Assembly (NCBI GenBank): GCA_030841965.1
Contig: JAUUSJ010000008.1
Location: 1-54,128, forward strand
DNA length: 54,128 nt
DNA from: Blautia sp.
Lineage (GTDB): Bacteria; Bacillota; Clostridia; Lachnospirales; Lachnospiraceae
Direction of reading: 5' to 3'
In this document: in pieces, positions 24,841-33,591 of the stretch
Layout of the letters: every line of letters starts with the position of its first letter
How positions within the stretch are numbered: position 1 is the stretch's first letter
Made by a program: the position numbers and the translations under genes
Notes under the pieces: model-generated
What the model saw: only the letters and a program-made list of their open reading frames with translations
Databases searched by the model: none
Told to the model about the DNA's origin: nothing

Positions 24841-26229
24841 ATGGAAAAGACAATGGAAAAAATCGTATCCCTTGCCAAGGCGAGAGGATTTGTCTATCCA
24901 GGTTCTGAAATCTATGGTGGTCTCGCCAATACATGGGATTACGGAAACTTGGGTGTTGAGCTGAAAAATAACGTAAAAAAAGCATGGTGGCAGAAGTTTA
25001 TTCAGGAGAGTCCATATAACGTAGGAGTTGACTGTGCTATTTTGATGAATCCACAGACATGGGTTGCATCTGGACATCTTGGAGGATTCTCTGACCCACT
25101 CATGGATTGTAAAGAATGCCATGAGAGATTCCGCGCTGATAATATTATCGAGGATTATGCGAAGGAAAACAAAATTGAGCTAGAGAGTTCGATTGATGGT
25201 TGGTCTGCTGAGCAGATGAAAGCTTTTATCGACGAGCATCAGGTTCCTTGTCCAACTTGCGGAAAACATAATTTCACAGATATCAGACAATTTAACTTGA
25301 TGTTTAAGACATTCCAGGGAGTAACTGAGGATGCGAAAAATACAGTTTATTTAAGACCTGAGACGGCACAGGGTATTTTTGTAAACTTTAAAAATGTACA
25401 GAGAACATCGAGAAAGAAAATTCCATTTGGAATTGGACAGATAGGTAAATCTTTCAGAAATGAGATCACACCTGGTAATTTTACATTCAGAACAAGAGAG
25501 TTTGAGCAGATGGAGCTTGAGTTTTTCTGTGAGCCAGATACAGACCTTGAGTGGTTTGCATACTGGAAAGATTTTTGTATTAATTGGCTAAAAAGTCTTG
25601 GAATGAAAGACGAAGAGATGAGAATTCGTGACCATGATAAAGAGGAATTGTCTTTCTACTCAAAAGCTACGTCTGATATCGAGTTTTTATTCCCATTTGG
25701 CTGGGGTGAGCTTTGGGGAATTGCTGACCGTACAGACTACGATTTGACACAGCATCAAAATACATCTGGACAGGATATGTCCTATTTTGATGACCAGAAG
25801 AAAATAAAATATGTCCCATATGTTATTGAGCCATCTCTCGGTGCCGACCGTGTGACACTTGCATTTTTATGTGCAGCCTATGACGAGGAGGAGATTAAGG
25901 AGGGAGATGTCCGCACTGTCCTTCATTTCCATCCAGCGATTGCTCCAGTTAAGGTCGGTGTACTTCCACTTTCTAAGAAATTAGGAGAGGGAGCAGAGGA
26001 GGTTTATCAGATGCTCTCTAAAAAATGGAATTGTGAGTATGATGACCGTGGAAATATTGGAAAACGTTATAGAAGACAAGACGAGATTGGAACGCCTTTC
26101 TGCGTGACATATGATTTTGACTCTGTCGAGGACGGCATGGTTACCGTTCGAGAGAGAGATACGATGGAGCAGGAGAGAGTTGCGATTAAGGATTTGACAC
26201 ATTATTTAGCGAAGAAAATGGCATTCTAA
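24841..26229 (+). CDS. glyS: Glycine--tRNA ligase (single-chain, alpha2 type)
   Basis: A class II aminoacyl-tRNA synthetase that charges tRNA-Gly, two genes for which lie at 403-550. Family hallmarks: YPGSEIYGGLANTWDYGNLGVELK at the N-terminus, motif 2 GIGQIGKSFRNEI, motif 3 GADRVTLAF, and a cysteine-bearing insertion (CKECHERF, CPTCGKH). Length 462 is typical. I chose the ATG at 24841, preceded by AAAGAGGTAAAAACG, over upstream in-frame ATGs that would lie inside the second leader hairpin. It has its own promoter. Codon use leans to highly expressed choices, as in ppdK. Confidence 0.95.
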   Translation: MEKTMEKIVSLAKARGFVYPGSEIYGGLANTWDYGNLGVELKNNVKKAWWQKFIQESPYNVGVDCAILMNPQTWVASGHLGGFSDPLMDCKECHERFRADNIIEDYAKENKIELESSIDGWSAEQMKAFIDEHQVPCPTCGKHNFTDIRQFNLMFKTFQGVTEDAKNTVYLRPETAQGIFVNFKNVQRTSRKKIPFGIGQIGKSFRNEITPGNFTFRTREFEQMELEFFCEPDTDLEWFAYWKDFCINWLKSLGMKDEEMRIRDHDKEELSFYSKATSDIEFLFPFGWGELWGIADRTDYDLTQHQNTSGQDMSYFDDQKKIKYVPYVIEPSLGADRVTLAFLCAAYDEEEIKEGDVRTVLHFHPAIAPVKVGVLPLSKKLGEGAEEVYQMLSKKWNCEYDDRGNIGKRYRRQDEIGTPFCVTYDFDSVEDGMVTVRERDTMEQERVAIKDLTHYLAKKMAF

Positions 26230-26576
26230 TGTGAAATTTTCTATGATATAGAGGGTTATGCAAACTTGCTAGTTTTGTTCTCAGATTTTTGTCTCATATG
26301 ACTAAAGCTGACGGCATAAAAAATATCTTAATCTTATTGAGAAGAGAATTAGCTAAATTGTATCAAAAAATGAGAAAAGTATACTGTATACATGAGAGAA
26401 AGCACTAGCATTTTTTTTCCAGTATGCTATACTAAAAATAGCGAACAGGATGTGCGTTTTTAAGGTTGCGCTAGTTTCGCTTGTATGATAATTAATTATA
26501 CAAAACTTATTATTGTCACAGGGGATTAAGGATTACTTTGTGACAAACGAACGATTATTTAGGAGGGAATAAACCA
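26230..26576 (+). promoter_or_regulatory. ppdK upstream region with candidate promoters and leader hairpin
   Basis: Two candidates: TTGTAT (26360-26365), 16 bases, TATACT (26382-26387); and an extended -10 TGCTATACT at 26425-26433 with a weak -35. The leader holds a hairpin TTGTCACA/TGTGACAA (26513-26520 with 26539-26546). AGGAGGG precedes the start codon. No gene is seen in this gap. Confidence 0.5.
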
Positions 26577-29201
26577 ATGGCAAAATGGGTATATTTATTC
26601 ACTGAAGGTAATGCTAATATGAGAAACCTTCTCGGTGGTAAAGGTGCTAACCTGGCAGAAATGACAAATCTTGGTCTTCCAGTACCACAGGGCTTCACAA
26701 TCACAACAGAAGCTTGTACACAGTACTATGAAGACGGAAAAGTGATTAACGATGAGATCACAGCTCAGATTATGGAGCATATCGAGAAAATGGAAGAGAT
26801 CACAGGAAAGAAATTCGGTGATAAAGAGAATCCTCTTCTTGTTTCCGTACGTTCTGGTGCTAGAGCTTCTATGCCAGGTATGATGGACACAATCTTAAAC
26901 CTTGGTCTAAATGAAGAAGTAGTAGAAGTATTGGCAGCAAAATCCGGTAATCCACGTTGGGCATGGGATTGCTACAGAAGATTTATCCAGATGTTCTCCG
27001 ACGTAGTTATGGAAGTTGGTAAGAAATACTTCGAGGAATTAATTGATAAGATGAAAGCTGAAAAAGGCGTTACACAGGACGTTGAATTGACAGCTGAAGA
27101 TTTAAAAGAATTAGCAGCTCAGTTCAAAGCTGAGTATAAAGAAAAAATTGGAAAAGATTTCCCTACTGATCCTAAGGAGCAGTTAATGGAAGCTATCAAG
27201 GCCGTATTCCGTTCATGGGATAACCCAAGAGCGAATGTATACCGTCGTGACAATGATATCCCTTATTCATGGGGTACAGCTGTAAACGTACAGATGATGG
27301 CATTCGGTAATATGGGAGATACATCAGGAACAGGTGTTGCATTTACTCGTGACCCTGCTACAGGTGAGAAGCATCTTATGGGTGAGTTCTTAATGAACGC
27401 TCAGGGTGAGGACGTAGTTGCCGGTGTTCGTACACCACAAAAGATTGACCAGTTAAAAGAGGTTATGCCAGAAGTTTACGAGCAATTCGTAGGAATCTGC
27501 AACACTTTGGAAGATCATTATAGAGATATGCAGGATATGGAGTTTACAATCGAGGATAAGAAACTCTATATGTTACAGACACGTAACGGTAAGAGAACAG
27601 CTCAGGCTGCATTAAAGATCGCTTGTGACTTAGTTGACGAGGGAATGATCTCAGAGGAAAAAGCAGTAGCTATGATTGACCCTAGAAACTTAGATACATT
27701 ATTACATCCACAGTTCGATGCAAAGGCATTGAAGGCTGCTACACCAATCTCCAAAGCACTTGGAGCATCTCCAGGAGCTGCTTGTGGTAAGATTGTCTTC
27801 ACAGCTGACGACGCAAAAGAGTGGGCTGCAAAGGGAGAGAAAGTTGTACTTGTTCGTCTTGAGACATCCCCAGAGGATATCGAGGGTATGAAAGCTGCTC
27901 AGGGTATCTTGACAGTTCGTGGTGGTATGACATCTCACGCTGCTGTAGTTGCTCGTGGTATGGGTACATGCTGTGTATCTGGATGTGGCGATATCGCTAT
28001 GGATGAGGAGAATAAGAAATTTACTCTCGCTGGAAAAGAATACAAAGAGGGAGATGAGATCTCCATCGATGGTTCTACAGGTAATATCTACGACGGAATT
28101 ATCCCTACAGTAGACGCTACAATCGCTGGTGAGTTCGGAAGAATTATGGACTGGGCTGACAAGTATAGAGTATTAAAGGTTAGAACAAACGCTGATACAC
28201 CTGCTGACGCTAAGAAAGCTCGTGAGTTAGGTGCTGAGGGTATCGGACTTTGCCGTACAGAGCATATGTTCTTCGAGGGCGACAGAATTGATGCGTTCCG
28301 TGAGATGATTTGTGCTGATACAGTAGAAGAGAGAGAGGCAGCTCTTGATAAGATTCTTCCAGTACAGCAGGGAGACTTCGAGGGATTATTTGAAGCTTTG
28401 GAAGGTAACCCAGTTACAATCCGTTTCTTAGACCCACCATTACATGAGTTCGTTCCTACAGAGCCAGAGGATGTTAAGAAGTTAGCAGACGCACAGGGCA
28501 AGACAGTAGAAGAGATTCAGACAATCATCGATTCCTTACATGAGTTCAACCCTATGATGGGACATCGTGGATGCCGTCTTGCAGTTACTTATCCAGAGAT
28601 CGCTGTTATGCAGACAAAAGCTGTTATCCGTGCAGCAATCAATGTACAGAAAGCTCATCCAGACTGGACAGTAAAACCTGAGATTATGATTCCATTAGTT
28701 GGAGACAGCAAAGAGTTAAAATATGTTAAGAAGTTTGTTGTTGAGACAGCTGACGCTGAGATCGCAGCAGCAGGTATCGAGTTAGAGTACGAAGTTGGTA
28801 CTATGATTGAGATTCCTAGAGCAGCTCTCACAGCTGACGAGATTGCTAAGGAAGCTGATTTCTTCTGCTTCGGTACAAACGACTTAACACAGATGACATA
28901 CGGATTCTCCCGTGATGATGCTGGTAAGTTCTTAAATGCATACTATGATGCTAAGATTTTCGAGAACGACCCATTTGCTAAACTTGACCAGGTTGGTGTT
29001 GGTAAGTTGATGGAGACAGCTATCAAATTAGGAAAACCTGTTAACCCTGCACTTCATGTAGGTATCTGTGGAGAGCACGGTGGAGACCCAAGTTCCGTAG
29101 AGTTCTGCCATAAGATTGGCTTAGACTATGTATCTTGCTCACCATTCCGTGTACCAATCGCAAGACTTGCGGCCGCACAGGCAGCAATCGCAAGTAAGTA
29201 G
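26577..29201 (+). CDS. ppdK: Pyruvate, phosphate dikinase
   Basis: PPDK interconverts pyruvate, ATP and phosphate with phosphoenolpyruvate, AMP and pyrophosphate; in fermentative Clostridia it commonly serves glycolysis or gluconeogenesis. Its 874 residues follow the family order: N-terminal ATP-grasp domain (LGGKGANLAEM), phosphohistidine swivel domain (GGMTSHAAVVARGMG with the catalytic His), and C-terminal PEP/pyruvate barrel (GTMIEIPRAA, FGTNDLTQMTYGFSRDD, CGEHGGDPSS with the catalytic Cys). Codon use is visibly stronger in CGT, GCT and GGT than its neighbours, as expected of a highly expressed gene. Single-gene unit with a terminator at 29277. Confidence 0.97.
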   Translation: MAKWVYLFTEGNANMRNLLGGKGANLAEMTNLGLPVPQGFTITTEACTQYYEDGKVINDEITAQIMEHIEKMEEITGKKFGDKENPLLVSVRSGARASMPGMMDTILNLGLNEEVVEVLAAKSGNPRWAWDCYRRFIQMFSDVVMEVGKKYFEELIDKMKAEKGVTQDVELTAEDLKELAAQFKAEYKEKIGKDFPTDPKEQLMEAIKAVFRSWDNPRANVYRRDNDIPYSWGTAVNVQMMAFGNMGDTSGTGVAFTRDPATGEKHLMGEFLMNAQGEDVVAGVRTPQKIDQLKEVMPEVYEQFVGICNTLEDHYRDMQDMEFTIEDKKLYMLQTRNGKRTAQAALKIACDLVDEGMISEEKAVAMIDPRNLDTLLHPQFDAKALKAATPISKALGASPGAACGKIVFTADDAKEWAAKGEKVVLVRLETSPEDIEGMKAAQGILTVRGGMTSHAAVVARGMGTCCVSGCGDIAMDEENKKFTLAGKEYKEGDEISIDGSTGNIYDGIIPTVDATIAGEFGRIMDWADKYRVLKVRTNADTPADAKKARELGAEGIGLCRTEHMFFEGDRIDAFREMICADTVEEREAALDKILPVQQGDFEGLFEALEGNPVTIRFLDPPLHEFVPTEPEDVKKLADAQGKTVEEIQTIIDSLHEFNPMMGHRGCRLAVTYPEIAVMQTKAVIRAAINVQKAHPDWTVKPEIMIPLVGDSKELKYVKKFVVETADAEIAAAGIELEYEVGTMIEIPRAALTADEIAKEADFFCFGTNDLTQMTYGFSRDDAGKFLNAYYDAKIFENDPFAKLDQVGVGKLMETAIKLGKPVNPALHVGICGEHGGDPSSVEFCHKIGLDYVSCSPFRVPIARLAAAQAAIASK

Positions 29202-29276
29202 GAGTTTTAATCTTTGTTATAATAGGGATAAAAACTAAATTTGCGTTAAAATGTAAAAAATATTTTTAATATAGAG

Positions 29277-29308
29277 ACGACCTTGGAGTAAATCTGAGGT
29301 CGTTTTTA
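29277..29308 (+). terminator. Intrinsic terminator of ppdK
   Basis: ACGACCT (29277-29283) pairs with AGGTCGT (29297-29303), followed by TTTTT. Confidence 0.85.
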
Positions 29309-29431
29309 TGTCTATTCTATTGTATTTGCTGTGTACTGGAAAAATTAGTAGACGAGCGGAGAAAGGAATTTTCAAAAACTTTATAAAGTAGTTGCATATG
29401 GTGGATATAACCTTTAGGTATGAACTAATGA

Positions 29432-29470
29432 ACAAATCGAGACTTCTGCGGAGGTCTCGATTTGTTTATA
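29432..29470 (+). terminator. Second strong hairpin before the accessory segment
   Basis: ACAAATCGAGAC and its complement GTCTCGATTTGT give a stem of about 14 bp (29432-29465) with a short loop, followed by TTATA. It is a second terminator-like hairpin 125 bases after the ppdK terminator. Together with the change in composition just after it, it marks the left edge of the accessory segment. Confidence 0.6.
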
Positions 29471-29549
29471 CTGTAGGTGATAAGGAATGTACTTAAGAAC
29501 ACTGAAGAATCTGAAAGAAAAGTCTTAGAAAAAAGGAGGACGATTATTT

Positions 29550-30551
29550 ATGAATACAAGGATATTGGGAAAGGATTTGAAGGTATCTGCTGTTGGTTTA
29601 GGTTGCATGGGGATGACCCATGCCTACGGCGCTCCGGCAGACAAGCGGGAGATGACAGAACTGATCGCACAGGCGGTGGACCAGGGCTGCACCTTTTTTG
29701 ACACGGCAGAGACCTATGGAACAAGGGAATATCCCTATGACAATGAGGAATTAGTGGGTGCAGCCTTGAAGCCCTATCGGGACAAGGTGGTGATCGCCAC
29801 CAAGTTTGGCATTCATTTTGATTGGAGCAGCAAGGCGGTCAATCTGCCTGTGGTGACGGATTCCCGCCCAGAGACCATCCGCACTTCGGTAGAGGGCTCC
29901 CTAAAGCGCTTGCAGACGGATCATATTGACTTGTATTACCAGCACCGACTCGACCCGCAGATTCCTATCGAAGAAGTGGCTGGGGTCATGTCAGAATTGA
30001 TTCAGGAGGGAAAAATCACCCATTGGGGTCTGTCGGAAGCAACGGAGGAAACCATCCGCCGTGCCCACGCCGTCTGCCCGGTCACCGCCATTCAGAACCG
30101 TTACTCCATGATGGCTCGGTGGTATGAAACTCTGTTTCCAGTACTGGAAGGACTGGGGATTGGCTATGTGGCATTTTCGCCTATGGCCAATGGACTTTTG
30201 AGCGGCAAGTACGGAAAGGACACGGTGTTCGGCGGGCATGAGGATTACCGTAGCGTGATGCCCCAGTATCAGCCAGAAAATATCGAGCGCAATCAGGAAC
30301 TTCTAAACTTGCTGTGGCATACGGCGGAAGAAAAGAACGCTACACCTGCTCAGATCTCGCTGGCGTGGATGCTGTGCAAAAAGCCTTATCTTGTACCGAT
30401 TCCCGGTACTCGCAAGCTGGAGCGCCTGACGGAGAATCTGGGAGCCGCAAATATAGAGTTGACTGCCGCAGAGGTAGCTATGCTGGACAGGACACTAGAT
30501 CGGATTCCTATGTCTGAGGTATATGGCGGTGCACCTGTGATTTGGAAGTAA
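29550..30551 (+). CDS. Aldo/keto reductase
   Basis: A 333-residue NADPH-dependent oxidoreductase of the AKR superfamily. The tetrad is visible: Asp in FDTAETYG (with the Tyr), Lys in VVIATKFG and His in LYYQHRLD. GLSEA and the C-terminal IPGTRKLERLTEN cofactor loop follow. AGGAGG lies about nine bases before the ATG. GC content is visibly higher than in the core genes (many GCC, CTG and CGC codons), which suggests recent acquisition together with the broken esterase gene after it. The physiological substrate is not predictable. Confidence 0.92.
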   Translation: MNTRILGKDLKVSAVGLGCMGMTHAYGAPADKREMTELIAQAVDQGCTFFDTAETYGTREYPYDNEELVGAALKPYRDKVVIATKFGIHFDWSSKAVNLPVVTDSRPETIRTSVEGSLKRLQTDHIDLYYQHRLDPQIPIEEVAGVMSELIQEGKITHWGLSEATEETIRRAHAVCPVTAIQNRYSMMARWYETLFPVLEGLGIGYVAFSPMANGLLSGKYGKDTVFGGHEDYRSVMPQYQPENIERNQELLNLLWHTAEEKNATPAQISLAWMLCKKPYLVPIPGTRKLERLTENLGAANIELTAAEVAMLDRTLDRIPMSEVYGGAPVIWK

Positions 30552-30589
30552 ACGAATAGAATCAGAAATCATATAAGGAGAGAAGTTGC

Positions 30590-31160
30590 ATGAGGAAAAG
30601 AAAGAAGATAATCGTTATCATACTCGTACTTGCCGTGCTGCTCTGAGGCGCAAAAATACAATGAGAAGATGATTATTGTCGCTCCGCAGCTCAGTGACTG
30701 GGGCGAGACCTCTGCCAATCAGACGATTGCGCTGGTGGAATATTTTCTGAATACGTACAATATTGACCGAACGAAGGTGTATGGCAACGGCTTTTCTGGT
30801 GGCGGGGAGACCATGTCCCAGGTAATGGGCAAAAGACCAGACCTGTTCACCGCTTATCTGCAGGTCGGTTCCCAGTGGGATGGGGACTATGAACCAGTCG
30901 TAACGCAGAGGCTGCCGGTCTATTTCGCCATCGGGCAAAATGATGAATATTATGGCTCGGAATCTACCCAGGAGGCTTATGATACTCTTTATGTTCTGTA
31001 CGAGCAGCAGGGATTGACAGAAGCGGAGATTGGCGAACTGCTCGTATTAGATATCAAGGAACACTCGTATTTTACGGAGCGGGGGATGTCCAATGAACAT
31101 GGGGGCGGCGGTATGTTCGCTTATGATGAGGAAATCATGGGATGGCTGTTCTCCCATTGA
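30590..31160 (+). pseudogene. Decayed secreted alpha/beta-hydrolase (esterase/peptidase-like)
   Basis: An ATG at 30590 with GGAG eight or more bases upstream opens a signal-peptide start (basic residues then a hydrophobic run) that stops at TGA 30644 after 18 codons. In another frame, without a start of its own, continues the C-terminal half of an alpha/beta hydrolase: KMIIVAPQLSDWGE, the nucleophile elbow GNGFSGGGE, a plausible acid region IGQNDEYYGS and the His in KEHSYF. The middle of the gene is missing, so an internal deletion with frame change has joined signal peptide to catalytic half. Composition matches the aldo/keto reductase upstream. Confidence 0.75.
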
Positions 31161-31253
31161 TATGAGTTAATTGAGAATTTGAAAGCGTAAGAGAACATTT
31201 AGCATAGGGGTATATGAAGATTGTTTTGTATGTCCTTTTTGCAAAATACCCTC

Positions 31254-31299
31254 TTGACTATGCTTTTAGACTATGTTATTATCTAACTAGGTTAGATAA
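31254..31299 (+). promoter_or_regulatory. Promoter and operator of the MarR-ABC unit
   Basis: TTGACT (31254-31259), 17 bases, TATTAT (31277-31282). Overlapping the -10 is a perfect palindrome of 9-base arms, TTATCTAAC-TAG-GTTAGATAA (31279-31299), a typical MarR-type autoregulatory operator. The same half-sites recur at 31796-31810. Confidence 0.82.
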
Positions 31300-31312
31300 T
31301 GGAGGTGATGAT

Positions 31313-31759
31313 ATGGCCACACAAGAACAGATTGAGCAAGTTATGGCACGCTTTGGGCAATCCAGACCTACGCAAATGGAGCAGGCAAAGAGTGCGAGAT
31401 TTAATGACAATGGTATGATTGGTGTACTTCTTTTACTGTATCGGTCATCGCAAACGGTAACAGCAGGGATGATCAGTGAAGTACTGCATATTAGTACAGC
31501 TAGGGTTTCCGTACTCATTCGGAAAATGGTGGATAAGGAACTGATTGTGAGGGAAACTGGAGCACAAGATGCACGGGTAACAGAAATCCGAATGACAGAG
31601 CATGGTCGAAAGATAATTGAAGCAGTTCAGAAAGAAAGGCACGAACAGTTGGAGGAAATTATTGATCAAGTTGGAATGGAGCGTTTATTGGAGTATTTCG
31701 ATGTTGCAGATGAAATTCGCTCTATCATGCTAAAACACCCTTTTTCGGTAGAACTTTAA
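31313..31759 (+). CDS. MarR family transcriptional repressor
   Basis: A winged-helix regulator of 148 residues. HTH region: MISEVLHISTARVSVLIRKMVDKELI, followed by the wing with the conserved DARVTEIRMTEHG. The ATG at 31313 with GGAGGTGAT five bases upstream is preferred to an upstream in-frame start at 31214 that would precede the promoter. A palindromic operator covers its own promoter and a second copy stands before the ABC exporter genes, so it very likely represses both, being released by a compound that the exporter removes (inference from the MarR family). Confidence 0.9.
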   Translation: MATQEQIEQVMARFGQSRPTQMEQAKSARFNDNGMIGVLLLLYRSSQTVTAGMISEVLHISTARVSVLIRKMVDKELIVRETGAQDARVTEIRMTEHGRKIIEAVQKERHEQLEEIIDQVGMERLLEYFDVADEIRSIMLKHPFSVEL

Positions 31760-31783
31760 AAAGCAGAGATAATCTGCTTTTTT
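31758..31783 (+). terminator. Terminator after marR
   Basis: AAAAGCAGA-GATAA-TCTGCTTTTTT: a short stem with a T-run, located between marR and the second operator; it may separate or attenuate transcription into the ABC genes. Confidence 0.7.
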
Positions 31784-31793
31784 AAAACGATTT

Positions 31794-31812
31794 TGTCTAA
31801 CTGGGTTAGATA
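31794..31812 (+). promoter_or_regulatory. Second MarR operator, before the ABC exporter
   Basis: TCTAAC-TGG-GTTAGA at 31796-31810 repeats the half-sites of the operator at 31279-31299. It sits 20 bases before the ATG at 31831. Confidence 0.75.
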
Positions 31813-31830
31813 AATTAAGGAGGAAAATTT

Positions 31831-33591
31831 ATGTATCAGTTATTTCAAAGATTAAAAGCAGGGGAGCGATATATTGCGATAATAGCAATTTGTTTTATCT
31901 TTGTGCAGGTATGGATGGATTTAAAACTACCTGCATATATGGGGCAAATCTCGCTGCTAGTACAAAGCGGAAGTTCAAATTTGCCAGAAATAGTAAAAAG
32001 CGGCGGGATAATGCTGCTCTTTGCGGCAGGCAGTTTTATCGCTTCTTGTATTACGGCAGTGTGCATCACGAAGTTTTCTACTTCTTTTTGTGGTGGATTG
32101 CGAAGTGCATTCTTTCAAAAGGTCCTGACATTTTCGCTGGGAGAAACGGAGCATTTTTCCACAGCAAGCCTGCTTACCCGCTCTACAAATGACATCACAC
32201 AGATTCAAACAATTCTTGTCATGGGGATGCAGGTGTTGGTTCGTGCTCCTATTATGGCGGCAGGCGCAATCATCAATATCAGTAGTCTTGCTGGTGGGGC
32301 ATGGCAATGGACTGCCGTAACAGCCGCTGGTGTAATTGTCATGACGGCCTTTATTATCGGATGTGTGGCATTGGCTTTGCCCAAGCAAAAACAAGTACAG
32401 ATATTTACCGATGACATAAATCAGATTACAAGAGAAAACTTGACGGGTATAGAAGTCATTCGCGCATATAATGCTGAACTATATTCAGAAAATAAATTTC
32501 AGAAGACCAATGAAGCACTGACTGGGGCAAATTTGTTCGCACTTAGGGTAATGGCGTTTTTATCTCCCACCGTTCAATTGTTTATGAATGTTCTGCCAAT
32601 TGCCATTTACTGGATTGGCGCTGCTTTCATAGGCAGTGTGGGAATGATAGACAGAACTGGGCTTTTTGCCGCTATGATTGAATTTGCACAGTATGCAACG
32701 CGGGGTGTTACGGCGTTTGTCATGCCTATCATGATGATATCCATGCTTCCCCGTACAATGGTTTCAATCAAAAGAGTGAATGAAGTGCTGGATACCGAGC
32801 CTGCCATTCAAGATGGAGAAGCTGAACACGGTGTAAAGGGGCAAAGCGGCGCGATTGAATTCCGACAGGTTTCCTTTAGCTATCCAGACGATACAAAGCC
32901 TGTTCTGGATGACATCAGTTTTTATGCGAAACAGGGACAAACCATTGCATTAATTGGCGCTACTGGAAGTGGAAAGAGTACCATTGTTAATCTGATTCCG
33001 CGTTTCTACGATGCATCGCAGGGCGAGATTTTTATTGATGGTGTGAACGTGAAGGAATACGACACGAAAGTTCTCAGGGATAAAATTGGCTATTGTCCAC
33101 AGCAGAGTATTTTATTTTCGGGAACGGTGGAAAGTAATGTGACTTATGGATGTGAAAAATCTGACATTACGGATAGCAGACTTTCTCATTCTATTATCTG
33201 CGCTCAGGCGGATGAATTTATTGAAAATATGGAACAGGGAGTCTGCTCATTCATTTCACAGAATGGGTCCAACCTGTCTGGAGGACAGAAACAGCGTCTG
33301 ACGATTGCACGTGCCTTGATGAAGCAGCCAGAGATTTTGATTTTTGATGATTCTTTCTCTGCTCTGGATTATAAGACGGAACGCAATCTGCGTCAGGCCT
33401 TGAAAGAGAATGATTCAAAAACTACAAAAATTATTGTTGCACAGAGAATCAGCACGATTCGGGATGCTGACAGAATTCTTGTCATAGAAAAAGGTCGTAT
33501 TGTAGGGGACGGAACCCATGAGGAACTGATGAGTAGCTGTGAAGTGTATCGGCAGATTGCCGCTTCACAGACAAAGGAGGCGATTGCATAA
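31831..33591 (+). CDS. Heterodimeric ABC exporter, subunit with degenerate ATPase site
   Basis: A 586-residue half-transporter: six membrane helices (to about residue 310) and a C-terminal nucleotide-binding domain with Walker A GATGSGKST, signature NLSGGQKQR and Walker B ILIFDDSFSALD. The residue after the Walker B Asp is Asp rather than the catalytic Glu, the mark of the degenerate-site subunit in TM287/288-like heterodimers. It therefore needs the partner encoded next, whose ATPase site is canonical but whose membrane domain is broken. TAAGGAGG precedes the ATG. Probably under MarR control through the operator at 31796. Confidence 0.9.
   Translation: MYQLFQRLKAGERYIAIIAICFIFVQVWMDLKLPAYMGQISLLVQSGSSNLPEIVKSGGIMLLFAAGSFIASCITAVCITKFSTSFCGGLRSAFFQKVLTFSLGETEHFSTASLLTRSTNDITQIQTILVMGMQVLVRAPIMAAGAIINISSLAGGAWQWTAVTAAGVIVMTAFIIGCVALALPKQKQVQIFTDDINQITRENLTGIEVIRAYNAELYSENKFQKTNEALTGANLFALRVMAFLSPTVQLFMNVLPIAIYWIGAAFIGSVGMIDRTGLFAAMIEFAQYATRGVTAFVMPIMMISMLPRTMVSIKRVNEVLDTEPAIQDGEAEHGVKGQSGAIEFRQVSFSYPDDTKPVLDDISFYAKQGQTIALIGATGSGKSTIVNLIPRFYDASQGEIFIDGVNVKEYDTKVLRDKIGYCPQQSILFSGTVESNVTYGCEKSDITDSRLSHSIICAQADEFIENMEQGVCSFISQNGSNLSGGQKQRLTIARALMKQPEILIFDDSFSALDYKTERNLRQALKENDSKTTKIIVAQRISTIRDADRILVIEKGRIVGDGTHEELMSSCEVYRQIAASQTKEAIA

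Noticed and set aside
26513..26546. CRP/FNR-type operator before ppdK (TTGTCACA...TGTGACAA)
   Set aside because: Half-sites are 18 bases apart rather than 4-6 and lie in the leader; a hairpin is the simpler reading.
31214..31312. N-terminal extension of the MarR protein at 31313
   Set aside because: It would start before the promoter and operator; GGAGGTGAT directs translation from 31313.
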